From Arsenicicoccus piscis (GTDB lineage Bacteria > Actinomycetota > Actinomycetes > Actinomycetales > Dermatophilaceae): 64,000 nucleotides of DNA. Position 1 is the stretch's first letter, and each line of letters opens with the position of its first letter. Made by a program: the position numbers and the translations under genes. Of the stretch, positions 9,511-21,772 are shown in pieces. The stretch is taken from the NCBI RefSeq assembly GCF_022568835.1, contig NZ_JAKZHV010000002.1, positions 248,001 through 312,000 on the forward strand, written 5' to 3'. The notes beneath the pieces are model-generated. The model worked only from the letters and a program-made list of their open reading frames with translations, made no database searches and was not told the origin of the DNA.

Positions 9511-10745
9511 GGGGCGCCCTCGAACGAGCGCATCGCCTCGGGGATGGCCGCGAGGTAGCCCTCCAGGTTGCGCCGGGTCTCGGCGACCGAGTCGCCGCCG
9601 AACTTCTCCAGCGCCGCCTCGGCGAGCACGAGGGCGACCATCGCCTCGGCGACGACGCCGGCCGCGGGGACGGCGCACACGTCGGAGCGCTGGTGGATCG
9701 CCTTGGCGGGGCCGCCGGCGCCGGACACGTCGACGGTGTCGAGGGCGCGGGGGACGGTCGAGATGGGCTTCATCGCCGCGCGCACGCGCAGCACCTCGCC
9801 GGTGGACATGCCGCCCTCGGTGCCGCCCGCGCGACCGGTGCGGCGCACGATGCGGCCCTGGTCGTCGCGCTCGAGCTCGTCGTGGGCGGCGCTGCCACGG
9901 CGGCGCGCGGTGCGGAAGCCGTCACCGACCTCGACGCCCTTGATGGCCTGGATGCCCATGAGCGCGCCGGCGAGGCGCGAGTCCAACCGCCGGTCCCAGT
10001 GCACGTGCGAGCCGAGGCCCGGCGGCACGTCGTAGGCGACGACCTCGACGACGCCGCCGAGGGTGTCGCCGTCCTTGTGCGCCGCGTCGATCTCGGCGGT
10101 CATCGCCTCGGTCGCCGCGGCGGAGTGGCAGCGCACCGGGTTGGCGTCCAGCGTCGCTACGTCGTCCGGGGTCGGCAGCGGCTCGTCCTCGCCGACCTCG
10201 GCGGTGCCGATGGCGACGGTGTGCGCCACCAGCCGGATGCCGTAGGCCTGCTCGAGGAACGCGGCGGCGACGGCGCCGAGCGCGACCCGGGCCGCGGTCT
10301 CGCGGGCGGACGCGCGCTCGAGGACCGGGCGGGCGTCGTCGAAGGCGTACTTCTGCATGCCGACGAGGTCCGCGTGGCCGGGGCGCGGGCGGGTGAGGGG
10401 CTTGTTGCGCGCGATCTCCTTCTCGGCGTTCACGTCGCTGCTCGCCGCGTAGTCGGCCTCGCTCACCGGGTCCGCGCTCATCACGGTCTGCCACTTGGGC
10501 CACTCGGAGTTGGCGATGCGGATGGCGATCGGGCTGCCGAGGGTGACCCCGTGCCGGACCCCGCCCATGATCTCGACGACGTCCTGCTCGAACTTCATCC
10601 GCGCGCCGCGCCCATAACCGAGACGGCGTCGGGCGAGGGCGTCGGAGATGTCGGCACTCGTCACGTCGATCCCGGAGGGGAGCCCCTCGATCGTGGCCGC
10701 CAGAGCGGGGCCGTGGGACTCACCAGCAGTCAACCAACGCAGCAT
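9507..10745 (-). CDS. aroC: Chorismate synthase AroC
   Basis: Converts EPSP to chorismate using reduced FMN. The 412-residue protein carries the family signatures [18 protein letters not shown] at the start, [12 protein letters not shown], the His/Arg-rich [23 protein letters not shown], and [11 protein letters not shown] with IHQRSD near the end. It lies between aroE (66 nt upstream) and the kinase domains (4-bp overlap downstream), as usual in actinobacteria. Confidence 0.97.
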   Translation of the reverse strand: MLRWLTAGESHGPALAATIEGLPSGIDVTSADISDALARRRLGYGRGARMKFEQDVVEIMGGVRHGVTLGSPIAIRIANSEWPKWQTVMSADPVSEADYAASSDVNAEKEIARNKPLTRPRPGHADLVGMQKYAFDDARPVLERASARETAARVALGAVAAAFLEQAYGIRLVAHTVAIGTAEVGEDEPLPTPDDVATLDANPVRCHSAAATEAMTAEIDAAHKDGDTLGGVVEVVAYDVPPGLGSHVHWDRRLDSRLAGALMGIQAIKGVEVGDGFRTARRRGSAAHDELERDDQGRIVRRTGRAGGTEGGMSTGEVLRVRAAMKPISTVPRALDTVDVSGAGGPAKAIHQRSDVCAVPAAGVVAEAMVALVLAEAALEKFGGDSVAETRRNLEGYLAAIPEAMRSFEGAP

Positions 10746-10811
10746 GCCGGTCAGTCTCCCACGTCCGGGCCGCAGGCCCGGAGCACGTCTCAGCCGCTCC
10801 GTCCGGCGCCG

Positions 10812-11663
10812 TCAGACGAGCGTCGGACGCCCGCCGACGGCTGCCCAGGCCGCGTCGAGCATGACCTCGGCCGGTGCCTCGTGCCCGGTCATCAGGCGCA
10901 CCTGCTCGGCGGCCTGGTGGGCCAGCATCTCCAACCCGGAGACCACCACGGCGCCACCGGCGGCGAAGGTGCGCGCGAGCGGCGTCGGCCAGTTCTCGTA
11001 GATCACCTCGAGCAGCGGCACGTCGTTGCCGGCGACGACTCGGTCGAGCCGGGCCGCGACCGCGTCCGCGGCCGACCCGGGCAAGGTGTTGACCACGAGG
11101 TCGTGGTCGCCCACCTCGGCCGGGACTGCGGCCAGCGACACGACCCGCACGTCGAGCTGGAGCGCGGAGGTGTAGGCCAGGGTGTCGGGGCGCGCCTGGT
11201 CGCGCACCGCGAAGGTGACCTCGTGACAGCCGAGGCTGGTGAGCGCGTGCAACGCCGACCGACCGGTCGCACCCGAGCCGAGCACGAGGGCGCGCCGGCA
11301 GCTCACGATCCCCTGGGCCGCGAGCGCGGCGCGCACGCCGTGCACGTCGGTGTTGTGGCCCGACCAGCCGCCGTCGGCGAGCCGCACCAGGGTGTTGATC
11401 GCCCCGACCGTCTGCGCCACCTCCTCGACGGGGGCGGCGACCTCGAACGCCGCCTCCTTGAGGGGCATGGTCAGCGACAGCCCGCGCCACTGCTCGTCGA
11501 GGCCGGCGACGAAGTCGACCAGCTCGCTCTCCCCCACGTCGTAGCGCCCGTAGTCCCAGGCCTGGCCCAGCCCGAGGGCGGCGTAGGCGGCCTCGTGCAT
11601 CACCGGGGACAGCGAGTGCGCGATGGGTCGTCCGAGCACGGCTGCGTGAAGCATGCGGGACAT
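10812..11663 (-). CDS. aroE: Shikimate dehydrogenase AroE
   Basis: NADPH-dependent reduction of 3-dehydroshikimate. Expected sites are the substrate-binding AHSLSPVMHEAAY, the catalytic Lys in SLTMPLKEAAFE, GHNTDVHGV, and the nucleotide-binding LVLGSGATGRSALHAL. The ATG at 11663 starts 1 bp after the mltG stop (TAG-A-ATG) and gives 283 residues; an ATG nine bases later is nearly as plausible, and a GTG at 11681 would overlap mltG. None has a strong ribosome-binding site, so translational coupling to mltG is likely. Confidence 0.93.
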   Translation of the reverse strand: MSRMLHAAVLGRPIAHSLSPVMHEAAYAALGLGQAWDYGRYDVGESELVDFVAGLDEQWRGLSLTMPLKEAAFEVAAPVEEVAQTVGAINTLVRLADGGWSGHNTDVHGVRAALAAQGIVSCRRALVLGSGATGRSALHALTSLGCHEVTFAVRDQARPDTLAYTSALQLDVRVVSLAAVPAEVGDHDLVVNTLPGSAADAVAARLDRVVAGNDVPLLEVIYENWPTPLARTFAAGGAVVVSGLEMLAHQAAEQVRLMTGHEAPAEVMLDAAWAAVGGRPTLV

Positions 11664-11664
11664 T

Positions 11665-12822
11665 CTACGAGTGGCAGACACCCTTGTGGTCCGAGCACCA
11701 CTGCTGGTACTGCTTCACGGCCTTGAGGTGGTCGGCGTAGCTGGTGGAGAACACCGTCTGGCCGGTGTTGGGGTTGACGGTGACCCAGTAGAGCCAGGTG
11801 CCCTGCGCCGGCTGGATGGTCGCCTTGATCGACGCGGCACCGGGGTTGTCGATCGGTCCGGGCGGCAGGCCGGGGTGCGCGTAGGTGTTGTAGGGGTTGT
11901 CCTTGTTGGCGATGTCGGCCTCGCTCACGTCGAGCGTGCGCTTGCCGAGGCCGTAGGAGATCGTCGAGTTCAGCTGCAGCGGCATGCCCTGCTCGAGCCG
12001 GTTCATCAGGGCGCGCGCCATCTTGGCCTTGTCGGCGTCGAGCTTGCCCTCGGACTCCACGATGCTCGCGATGATCATCGTGCGCTCCATGTCGGCGTCG
12101 GCGACGCCGAGGCTGCGCAGCTGCGAGGTCGTCTGGGAGACCATCGTCTTGAGCTGGTCGGCTGCCGAGTTCTTGGCGGAGAACTCGTACGTCGACGGGA
12201 ACAGGTAGCCCTCGACGTTGCCCTTCGCGCTCGCCGGCAGCCCCAGCGCGGCGGCGTTCTTGGCGGCCGTCGTGTAGTCCGCCATGGGGTGCCCGGTCGC
12301 CTTCGACAAGGTCGCGTAGATCTCGCTGGCGCGCAGGCCCTCGCGGATCGTCACGCCGCTCACGATGCGGTGCGCCGGGTCGGCCAGCCAGACGAGCGCG
12401 GTGGCCGCCGGCTGGTGCTGGGCGAGCGAGTAGTTGCCCGGCTGGATCGAGGCGGCCTTGGCGTTGTCGCGGGCCGCGGCGGTGAACGCGGCGGCCTCCT
12501 TGATCACCCCGGCCTCGGCGAGGACCTCAGCGATCTTCGCGCCGGTCGCGCCCTCGGGGATCGTCACCGTGACCTTCTTGGTGCTGACGTCCGAGGCGGT
12601 GTAGTCGGCCGGTCCGCCGAGCAGGTCGGAGACCATCGGGCGCAGCACCGTGAGCGCGAGGGCCGCACAGCCGGCGAGCGCGAGCACCGTGACGAGCAGC
12701 GCCGCGAGCGCCCGCGACTTGCCGTAGCGCTTGCGTCGGGGCGGCACCGAGGACCCGCCGGTGGCACCGGTGCTGGCCGGCGCCCCGCCGAAGATGTCCT
12801 CGGACAGTTGCTGCTCGCTCAC
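11665..12822 (-). CDS. mltG: Endolytic murein transglycosylase MltG
   Basis: Cuts nascent peptidoglycan strands near the membrane. The 385-residue protein has a short cytoplasmic N-terminus, a single membrane segment at about residues 40-62, a LysM-like part, then the YceG domain. The catalytic Glu is in IIASIVESEGK, followed by the family region MPLQLNSTISYGLG and YNTYAHPGLPPGPI. GTG 12822 follows GGAAGG at good spacing; longer readings add a low-quality Arg-rich stretch. It lies between ruvX and aroE, a common actinobacterial order. Confidence 0.94.
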   Translation of the reverse strand: MSEQQLSEDIFGGAPASTGATGGSSVPPRRKRYGKSRALAALLVTVLALAGCAALALTVLRPMVSDLLGGPADYTASDVSTKKVTVTIPEGATGAKIAEVLAEAGVIKEAAAFTAAARDNAKAASIQPGNYSLAQHQPAATALVWLADPAHRIVSGVTIREGLRASEIYATLSKATGHPMADYTTAAKNAAALGLPASAKGNVEGYLFPSTYEFSAKNSAADQLKTMVSQTTSQLRSLGVADADMERTMIIASIVESEGKLDADKAKMARALMNRLEQGMPLQLNSTISYGLGKRTLDVSEADIANKDNPYNTYAHPGLPPGPIDNPGAASIKATIQPAQGTWLYWVTVNPNTGQTVFSTSYADHLKAVKQYQQWCSDHKGVCHS

Positions 12823-12913
12823 GCTGACCTTCCTGCCGATCGGGGCAGCGCCGACCGCTGGTCGCCGCGCTGCTCTGGCTTCCGAGACTACCCACGCGGA
12901 TGCCTCGAACGGG

Positions 12914-13479
12914 TCAACGATGACGTGGTTTGCGCGGTTTCTTGACCGGCTTCTCGACCGGCGTCGGTGCGACGGCCGCTCCCTGCGTCGCGGTGCCGCC
13001 CACGGCCAACCCGGCCCGCTCGCCGCGACCGCGCTCGACGTCGAGGGCCGACTGCAAGATGATGACGGCCGCCTGCCGGTCGATCGCCCCACGCTGCCGG
13101 CGGGCCGACCGCCCGCTCGCGCGCAGCTGGGCGCTCGCCGTGACGGTGCTCAGCCGCTCGTCGACGAGGCGCACCTCGACGGGTCCCTCGTCGTCGCCCA
13201 GCGCCTGCTGCAGCGCGGCGGCGTAGCGGCGGGCCGCGGCCGTGGACGCGGTCTCGGCGCCGGACAGCGCCTGCGGGAGCCCCACGTAGACCACCCGCGC
13301 ACCGAGGGCGCGCACGTGCTCCACCAGCGCGCAGACGGCCGGCTGGTCACCCGGGCCGGCCGGGTCCCACCCGGCGAGGGTGTCGAGCGGGGTGGCGAGC
13401 AGCCCGTCGGGGTCGCTGGAGGCGACCCCGACCCGCACGCTGCCGACGTCGACGCCGAGCCGAGTCCCGCGAGGCAGCA

Positions 13480-13480
<1 letters not shown>
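12914..13480 (-). CDS. ruvX: Putative pre-16S rRNA nuclease RuvX/YqgF
   Basis: RNase H-like nuclease implicated in maturing the 16S rRNA 5' end. Key residues are in GVDVGSVRVGVASSD (first Asp), YVGLPQALSGAET, DERLSTVTA (Glu) and DRQAAVIILQSAL (Asp). GTG 13480 shares its G with the alaS TAG stop, and earlier starts would lie inside alaS. The protein is 188 residues, with a Lys/Arg-rich tail of about 35 residues beyond the usual end. It is in an alaS-ruvX-mltG operon. Confidence 0.93.
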
Positions 13481-16185
<2,705 letters not shown>

Positions 16186-16261
16186 GGCGGAGCAGTCCTT
16201 TGACGGCGAGAGCGGAAGGGTCGGGTCTGCGCAGGGCGCAGCGGAGCGGGGGCGGTCGCCC

Positions 16262-16306
16262 CTAGCTAGCTCGTGCCGCCGTGCCGGCGGTCGGCGTGAC
16301 CCACAT
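16262..16306 (-). CDS. Possible 14-residue leader peptide upstream of alaS
   Basis: ATG after GGAG begins a short frame reading [14 protein letters not shown] and ending in TAG. It includes all four alanine codons, and a GGGGCG-AC-CGCCCC hairpin follows at once, about 60 bp before the alaS ribosome-binding site. This layout resembles ribosome-mediated attenuation. Short open frames are common in GC-rich DNA, so this is only a candidate. Confidence 0.3.
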   Translation of the reverse strand: MWVTPTAGTAARAS

Positions 16307-16394
16307 GCTCCGTCACCCTCCTTCGCGCTCAACCCTACCGGAGGCCGCAGCCCGCTCTCCGCCGTTGTCCGGCGCCTGCTCCTAGGCTGCAGGT

Positions 16395-16987
16395 ATGCAC
16401 GCCTCGCTGATCCTCGCCCAGGACCCCGCCGCCGACGCGGTGCTCTCGAGCGACGCGTTCGGGCTGCTCGTCGGGATGCTGCTGGACCAGCAGTTCCCGT
16501 GGAGCACGCCTTCCGCGGGCCGTGGAAGATCTCGGAGCGGTTCGGCACGCTGGACCCGGCGACCATCGCGGCCGCCGATCCGGAAGCCTTCGAGGAGCTG
16601 TGCGCCACGCCCCCGGCCATCCACCGCTACGGCCGCTCGATGGCCCGCCGGGTGCAGGCGCTCGCCGCCCACGTCGTCGAGCACTACGGCGGCGACGCCG
16701 AGACGCTGTGGACCACCGCACCCGACACCCGCGAGCTGCTGCGCCGCCTCAAGGAGCTGCCCGGCTTCGGCGACCAGAAGGCCCGGATCTTCGCCGCGCT
16801 GCTCGGCAAGCAGCTAGGCGTGCGGCCCGACGGCTGGCGCGAGGCCATCGGCCCCTACGCCGAGGAGGGGTCCACCCGCTCGGTCGCCGACGTCGTCGAC
16901 CAGGACTCGCTCGAGGCCGTCCGCGCGTTCAAGAAGCAGGCCAAGGCCGCCGCCAAGGCGAAGGCAGCAGCCGAGCCCGCCGAGTAG
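16395..16987 (+). pseudogene. HhH-GPD base-excision DNA glycosylase-like gene with a one-base frameshift
   Basis: The family removes damaged bases. The first frame encodes [17 protein letters not shown] and [13 protein letters not shown]. After 16499 the homology continues in the next frame as [15 protein letters not shown], then LKELPGFGDQKARIF (helix-hairpin-helix) to the stop at 16987. Family members read DQQ-x-P-M-E at this joint, so one base seems missing between CCG and TGG (an A would restore CCG-ATG-GAG and a 197-residue protein). It ends in an Ala/Lys-rich tail. Real inactivation and sequence error are both possible. Confidence 0.8.
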
Positions 16988-17037
16988 CCACCGTCTCGAC
17001 AGGTCCGGTCAGAGTCACGGCGCGGCCAGGGTCAGGG

Positions 17038-18375
17038 TCAGCGAAACACCTGGTCCAGCGAGGGGATCCGGGCGCGGTAGCCCGTGAGCAGGGCCTCGGC
17101 GGTGGTGACCGAGTCGACGAGCGGGTGCAGCGCGAAGGCCTCGAGCGCGATGGTGGGCGACCCGGTGATCGCGGCCTCGATGGCGAGCTCCTCGACGGCC
17201 TTGACCTGCTGGACCAGGCCGAGCGGGTGACCGGTGAGCTGCGTCGGCACGAGGGGCACCGGGCCGCTGGCGTCGACGGTGCACGGGACCTCGACGACCG
17301 CGTCGTCGGGCAGGCCGACGAGCCCACCGCGGTTGCGGACGTTGAGGATCATCGAGGCCCGCTCGCCCCGGGCGATGGCACCCATGATCGCGAGCGCCAC
17401 CCCCTCGTAGCCGCCCTCGCCCATGTCGGTCTCGTCGCGCGCCTCGCCCTCCGAGCGGGCCTCGGCCATGTAGGTCTCGTCCCGGTTGCGCCGCGCCGCC
17501 GTCCACAGCGCGAGCGCGGAGTCCGGTGCGGCACAGACCTTCTCGTAGAACGCGGTCTGCGAGTCGAGCAGGAACTCACCGCGCGTCTCGGCGCTGCCGC
17601 GGATCGCGGCCACCGCGTCGCGGGTGAAGTAGTAGTAGTAGAGGTACTCGTTGGGGATGGCCCCGATGGTGGCCAGCCAGTCCGGGCCGAAGAGCCGCCC
17701 CTCCTCGATGCCGAGCAGCCGCTCGGGCGACTCCAGCAGCGTGGGCAGCACGTCCCGGCCGTCGACGACGAGGGTCTGCAGCCAGCCCAGGTGGTTGAGC
17801 CCGGCGTAGCCGAACCGGGTCTGCTCCGGCGCATAGCCGAGAGCGCGAGCTGCCCTGCGCCCCAACCCGATCGGCGAGTCGCAGATGCCGACGACCCGGT
17901 CGCGCAGGACCCCTTGCATGGCCTGGGTGATCATGCCGGCCGGGTTGGTGAAGTTGATGACCCAGGCGTCCGGCGCGAGCCGCCGCACCCGCTCGGCGAC
18001 GTCCAGCGCGACCGGGATGGTGCGCAGGCCGTAGGCGAGCCCGCCCGGACCGGTCGTCTCCTGGCCCAGCATACCGAGGTCGAGGGCTACCCGCTCGTCG
18101 GCGGTGCGGCCGTCCAGACCGCCCACGCGGATCGCCGAGAAGACGAAGTCGGCGCCCTCCAGCGCCTCGTCCAGCGACGTGGTCGCCGTGACGGTCGGCG
18201 CCTCGGGTCGACCCTCGCCGAGCTGAGCGAGGATGTGGGCCACCGCGTCCAGCCGCGCGGCGTCGACGTCGTGCAGCGCCACCTCGTCCACGCGCACGTC
18301 GTGGGTGTCGCGCAGCAGCGCGCCGTAGACGAGGGGGACGCGGAAACCGCCGCCGCCCAGGATCGTCAGCTTCAT
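17038..18375 (-). CDS. GH4 6-phospho-beta-glucosidase-like glycosidase
   Basis: GH4 enzymes cleave phosphorylated (sometimes free) disaccharides by an NAD+- and metal-dependent oxidation/elimination mechanism in the cytoplasm. The 445-residue protein has the dinucleotide fold [20 protein letters not shown], the metal-ligand Cys in GICDSPIG, and His in AGLNHLGW. The stop-start overlap ATGA links it to the deoR gene. It is the only glycosidase in this sugar island, whose importer and kinase are divergent. The 6-phospho-beta-glucoside preference is inferred from family resemblance; the true substrate may be an amino sugar. Confidence 0.88.
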   Translation of the reverse strand: MKLTILGGGGFRVPLVYGALLRDTHDVRVDEVALHDVDAARLDAVAHILAQLGEGRPEAPTVTATTSLDEALEGADFVFSAIRVGGLDGRTADERVALDLGMLGQETTGPGGLAYGLRTIPVALDVAERVRRLAPDAWVINFTNPAGMITQAMQGVLRDRVVGICDSPIGLGRRAARALGYAPEQTRFGYAGLNHLGWLQTLVVDGRDVLPTLLESPERLLGIEEGRLFGPDWLATIGAIPNEYLYYYYFTRDAVAAIRGSAETRGEFLLDSQTAFYEKVCAAPDSALALWTAARRNRDETYMAEARSEGEARDETDMGEGGYEGVALAIMGAIARGERASMILNVRNRGGLVGLPDDAVVEVPCTVDASGPVPLVPTQLTGHPLGLVQQVKAVEELAIEAAITGSPTIALEAFALHPLVDSVTTAEALLTGYRARIPSLDQVFR

Positions 18376-19148
18376 CCGATCAGCACCTCCACCGGGTGTT
18401 CAGCGAGTCCTTCCCCGAGCCCCGCCAGGGCGGCGGGGTCGGTCTGGTCGTCGGTGACGACCGTGTCGACGAGGGCGAGCGAGCCGACGACGATCGTCCC
18501 GTGACCGGGCACCTTCGTGTGGTCCGCGAGCAGCACCGTGCGGTCGGCCGCCCGCATCATCGCCCGCTTGACCGGCACCTCGACGACGGTGGTGTCGAGG
18601 AACTCCCCCGCCGCGTTGATGCCGCTCGCGCCGAGGAACGCGATCGACGCGCGCACCTGCCGCAGCGCGTCCTCGGTCAGCACGCCGACGAGCGAGTGGT
18701 AGGAGCGGCGGACCACCCCGCCGAGCAGGATCACCTCGACGTGGTCGTCGTGGCGCAGCTCGTCGAGGACCGCGAGGCTCGAGGTCACCACCGTGATCTC
18801 GCGGCCGCGCAGCGCCCGGGCCAGCAGCATGGTCGTGGTCCCGATGTCGAGCAGGACGACGTCGCCGTCGGCCACGAGCGCTGCGGCCCGGCGGGCAATC
18901 GCCTCCTTCTGCCGCTTGGCGTTGAGCACGACCCGCGCGAACGGCACCGGCTCCTCGGGCCGGTGCATGGGGTCTACGGCTGTCGCGCCGCCGTGGACCC
19001 GCTGCAGCCGGCCCTGCTGCTCCAGCTCCGCGAGGTCGCGGCGCACCGTCGCCTCGCTCACGGCGAGCGTCGCCGCGAGGCCCGGCACGCTGCACATGCC
19101 CTGCGTGCGCAGGGCCACCAGCACGGCCTCGTGCCGCTCGACCTTCAC
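18372..19148 (-). CDS. DeoR-family sugar-pathway repressor
   Basis: A 258-residue regulator with an N-terminal winged helix (VSEATVRRDLAELEQQGRLQRVHGG, residues about 30-54 in two pieces) and a DeoR-C effector domain (DIGTTTMLLARAL; LLGGVVRRSY; FLGASGINAAGEF). Such domains sense phosphorylated sugars, which fits the PfkB kinase encoded opposite. GTG 19148 abuts GGAGG too closely for normal initiation, but TACTGT lies six bases upstream, so a leaderless message is likely. It probably controls both itself with GH4 and the divergent kinase/transport genes. Confidence 0.9.
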   Translation of the reverse strand: MKVERHEAVLVALRTQGMCSVPGLAATLAVSEATVRRDLAELEQQGRLQRVHGGATAVDPMHRPEEPVPFARVVLNAKRQKEAIARRAAALVADGDVVLLDIGTTTMLLARALRGREITVVTSSLAVLDELRHDDHVEVILLGGVVRRSYHSLVGVLTEDALRQVRASIAFLGASGINAAGEFLDTTVVEVPVKRAMMRAADRTVLLADHTKVPGHGTIVVGSLALVDTVVTDDQTDPAALAGLGEGLAEHPVEVLIG

Positions 19149-19286
19149 CCTCCGACAGTAGCAAGCAACACCGCGCACGACTGCGTAGAACTGATCGCTG
19201 GTTGCGCGACAATGCTTGCCGTGGCGCCCGAACGGGGACATGATGACCTCACAGCCGACCCCGAGGACTCCCAAGGACCCCCACCC
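19149..19286. promoter_or_regulatory. Divergent promoter region between deoR-like and pfkB-like genes
   Basis: GCAAGCA (19161-19167) and TGCTTGC (19213-19219) are perfect inverted copies 45 bp apart, and GCAAC/GTTGC repeats lie inside them. They flank both presumed start regions: a TACTGT -10 for the repressor on the left, and TAGAAC-N16-GACAAT ending near 19212 for the kinase on the right. These are candidate repressor half-sites. Confidence 0.4.
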
Positions 19287-20402
19287 GTGCCACCCGTGCA
19301 GACGTCGAAGTTCGACCCCCTGGCCGATCGCCGCGCCCCTGACGATCCGCCGTTCGACGTGCTGCTGCAGGGGACGGTCTTCCTCGACATCATCTTCACC
19401 GGCCTGCCCCGGATGCCCGCGGGCGGCGAGGAGGTCTGGGCCGAGGGGATGGGGTCGTGTCCCGGTGGGATCGCCAACCTCGCGGTGGCAGCCGGCCGGC
19501 TCGGCCTGCGCACCTCGCTCGCGGCCGCGTTCGGCGACGACGACTACGGCGACTTCTGCTGGAAGACGCTGCTGGACCAGGAGGGTGTCGATCTCGGCCC
19601 GTCCAAGCGGTTCGAGGGCTGGCACACCCCGGTCACGGTGTCCGTGTCCTATGACGACGACCGCCGGATGATCACCCACGGCCACGACGCGCCGCAGGGC
19701 CCGACCGAGATGATCGGCACGCCGCCGCGCTCGCGCGCCGTGCTGCTCGACCTCGTGCCCCCGCACGAGAACGAGCGGCAGGGCCCGACCTGGGTGGACC
19801 TGGCGCACGAGCAGGGTGCACTGCTGTTCGCCGACGTCGGCTTCGACGCCACCGGCGCCTGGTCGAGCGAGGTCCTGGACCAGCTCGACCGCTGCCACGC
19901 GTTCATGCCGAACGCCGTCGAGGCGATGGCCTACACCCGCACCCGGTCCGCGCACGAGGCGCTCTACGCGCTCGCCGACCGGGTGCCGCTCGCGATCGTC
20001 ACCAACGGCGGTGACGGCGCCCTCGCCATCGACTCCACGACCGGCGAGGAGGCCTCGGTGCCGGCGCTGCGCGTGCCGTCGATCGACGCGACCGGCGCGG
20101 GCGACGTCTTCGGGGCCGCCGTGACCCTCGGGACGCTCGCCGGGTGGGCCCTCGCCGACCGGCTCGCCTTCGGCGCCCTGTGCTCGGCGCTCGCGGTGCA
20201 GCAGTTCGGCGGCTCGCTCGCGGCCCCCGGCTGGGGTGACATCGCCGACTGGTGGCACGCGCTGCAGGCCTCGCGCGACGACACCGCCTACCACCGTGCC
20301 CTGCTGCGCCGCTACGCCTTCCTCGAGGCTGTGGTGCCGCAGGTCCCGAGCAGCGCGACCCGCCGCGCCGCCGCCACCATCGCCCGCTGGTCCGACGCCT
20401 AG
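19287..20402 (+). CDS. PfkB (ribokinase)-family carbohydrate kinase
   Basis: ATP-dependent sugar or nucleoside kinase. Signature 1 appears as GMGSCPGGIANLAVAAGRLG and signature 2 as DATGAGDVFGAAV with the catalytic Asp in GAGD. GTG 19287 is preceded by AAGGA at nine bases and gives 371 residues; an in-frame ATG at 19212 is open but overlaps the presumed -10. The protein is some 30-50 residues longer than typical members, mainly at the N-terminus. It leads the plus-strand operon kinase-SBP-permeases-deacetylase. Substrate not determinable; the product may serve as the DeoR effector and GH4 substrate. Confidence 0.88.
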   Translation: MPPVQTSKFDPLADRRAPDDPPFDVLLQGTVFLDIIFTGLPRMPAGGEEVWAEGMGSCPGGIANLAVAAGRLGLRTSLAAAFGDDDYGDFCWKTLLDQEGVDLGPSKRFEGWHTPVTVSVSYDDDRRMITHGHDAPQGPTEMIGTPPRSRAVLLDLVPPHENERQGPTWVDLAHEQGALLFADVGFDATGAWSSEVLDQLDRCHAFMPNAVEAMAYTRTRSAHEALYALADRVPLAIVTNGGDGALAIDSTTGEEASVPALRVPSIDATGAGDVFGAAVTLGTLAGWALADRLAFGALCSALAVQQFGGSLAAPGWGDIADWWHALQASRDDTAYHRALLRRYAFLEAVVPQVPSSATRRAAATIARWSDA

Positions 20403-20410
20403 GAGCCACC

Positions 20411-21766
20411 ATGAATCGCACCGCCCTCCCCACCTCGCTGGTCGTCCTCGCCCTGGGTCTCGCGGCGTGCGCCCCCGGCTCGTCGACGTCCGAGCCGTCG
20501 GCGTCGGCCCGGCCCGCGTCGGACGTCAAGACCGACGCGGCCTCGCTCGGCCAGGTCACCCTGACCTTGTGGGACCAGGAGGTGCGCGGCGGTGGCAACG
20601 CCCAGCTGACCAAGCTGATCGCGCAGTTCCAGGCGAAGTACCCCAACATCAAGATCAACCGGGTGTCCCGCTCGTTCGACGACCTCAACAAGACGCTGCG
20701 CCTCGCCCTGTCCGGCAACGACGCGCCAGATCTGGTGCAGGCCAACAACACTCGCTCGCAGATGGGTGAGTTCGTCAAGGCCAAGCAGATCATCCCGCTC
20801 GACCCGTGGATGAAGGCCTACGGCTGGGACAAGCGCTACAGCCAGGCGCTGCGCTCGGTGGTGTCCTACTCCCCCGACGCCAAGACGTTCGGCTCCGGCA
20901 ACCTCTACGGTCTGCCGCAGGTCGGCGAGGTGGTCGGGCTCTACGTCGACACCAAGAAGCTCAAGGCGCTCGGCCTGGAGATGCCCAAGGACTGGGCCGC
21001 GTTCGAGTCCTCGCTCGCCACCGCCAAGGCCAAGGGCGAGGTGCCGCTCATGCTCGGCAACCTCGACAAGTGGCCCGCCATCCACGTGTTCGGCGTCGTC
21101 CAGGGCCAGGACGTCAAGCCCGACGTGATCCGCACCCTCGGCTACGGCAACAAGGGCGCCAGCTGGAAGACCCCGGAGAACCAGAAGGCGATGCAGACCC
21201 TGGTCGACTGGGTCGACAAGGGCTACTTCAACAACGGCTTCAACGGCCAGGGCTACGACCCGGCCTGGCAGGCGTTCACCAAGGGCCAGGGGCTCTACCT
21301 GATCGGTGGCACCTGGCTGCAGGCGGACATCTCCAAGGCGATGGGCAACGACGTCACGTTCGTCGTGCCGCCGCCCGCGCAGGCCGGCGGCACGAGCTAC
21401 ACGACTGGCGCCTCGGGACAGCCGTTCTCGATCACCAGCAAGGCCAAGAACCCTGACGCCGCAGCGGCTTTCATCAATTTCATCACGACTCCCGAGGCCA
21501 TGAAGGTCATCGCCGAGACCGAGAACCTCCCCGTCGTCGACACCAAGGAGCAGAAGGCGCCGAACGCCCTCGGCCAGGCCGTCTTCACCGCGTTCGACAC
21601 CACGACGACGAGCAACGGGCTGCTGCCCTACCTCGACTGGGCGACGCCGACGATGAGCGACACGATCGGCGCCGCGCTGCAGGACCTGCTCGCCAAGAAG
21701 GCCACCCCCGACCAGACGCTCGACACGCTGGAGAAGGACTACTCGGCCTTCACCGCCAAGGGCTGA
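20411..21766 (+). CDS. Sugar ABC transporter solute-binding lipoprotein
   Basis: Extracytoplasmic sugar-binding protein of the family-1 (MalE/UgpB) type, 451 residues. The signal peptide ends in a lipobox LGLAAC with Cys20, so it is membrane-anchored. The mature part has the typical fold with a conserved NAAFINFITTPEAM-like segment (DAAAAFINFITTPEAMKVI). AGGAGCCACC stands directly before the ATG, nine bases after the kinase stop. It works with the two permeases that follow. Confidence 0.92.
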   Translation: MNRTALPTSLVVLALGLAACAPGSSTSEPSASARPASDVKTDAASLGQVTLTLWDQEVRGGGNAQLTKLIAQFQAKYPNIKINRVSRSFDDLNKTLRLALSGNDAPDLVQANNTRSQMGEFVKAKQIIPLDPWMKAYGWDKRYSQALRSVVSYSPDAKTFGSGNLYGLPQVGEVVGLYVDTKKLKALGLEMPKDWAAFESSLATAKAKGEVPLMLGNLDKWPAIHVFGVVQGQDVKPDVIRTLGYGNKGASWKTPENQKAMQTLVDWVDKGYFNNGFNGQGYDPAWQAFTKGQGLYLIGGTWLQADISKAMGNDVTFVVPPPAQAGGTSYTTGASGQPFSITSKAKNPDAAAAFINFITTPEAMKVIAETENLPVVDTKEQKAPNALGQAVFTAFDTTTTSNGLLPYLDWATPTMSDTIGAALQDLLAKKATPDQTLDTLEKDYSAFTAKG

Positions 21767-21772
21767 GCCGAC

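Noticed and set aside
7408-9678. One long frame that would fuse shikimate kinase to 3-dehydroquinate synthase
   Set aside because: Between the first kinase domain and AroB this frame is Arg-rich nonsense, while a conserved kinase domain occupies another frame; AroB also has its own coupled start.
19212-19286. Earlier ATG for the PfkB-family kinase
   Set aside because: It overlaps a likely -10 element and half of the inverted repeat, and lacks a ribosome-binding site, whereas GTG 19287 has AAGGA at nine bases.
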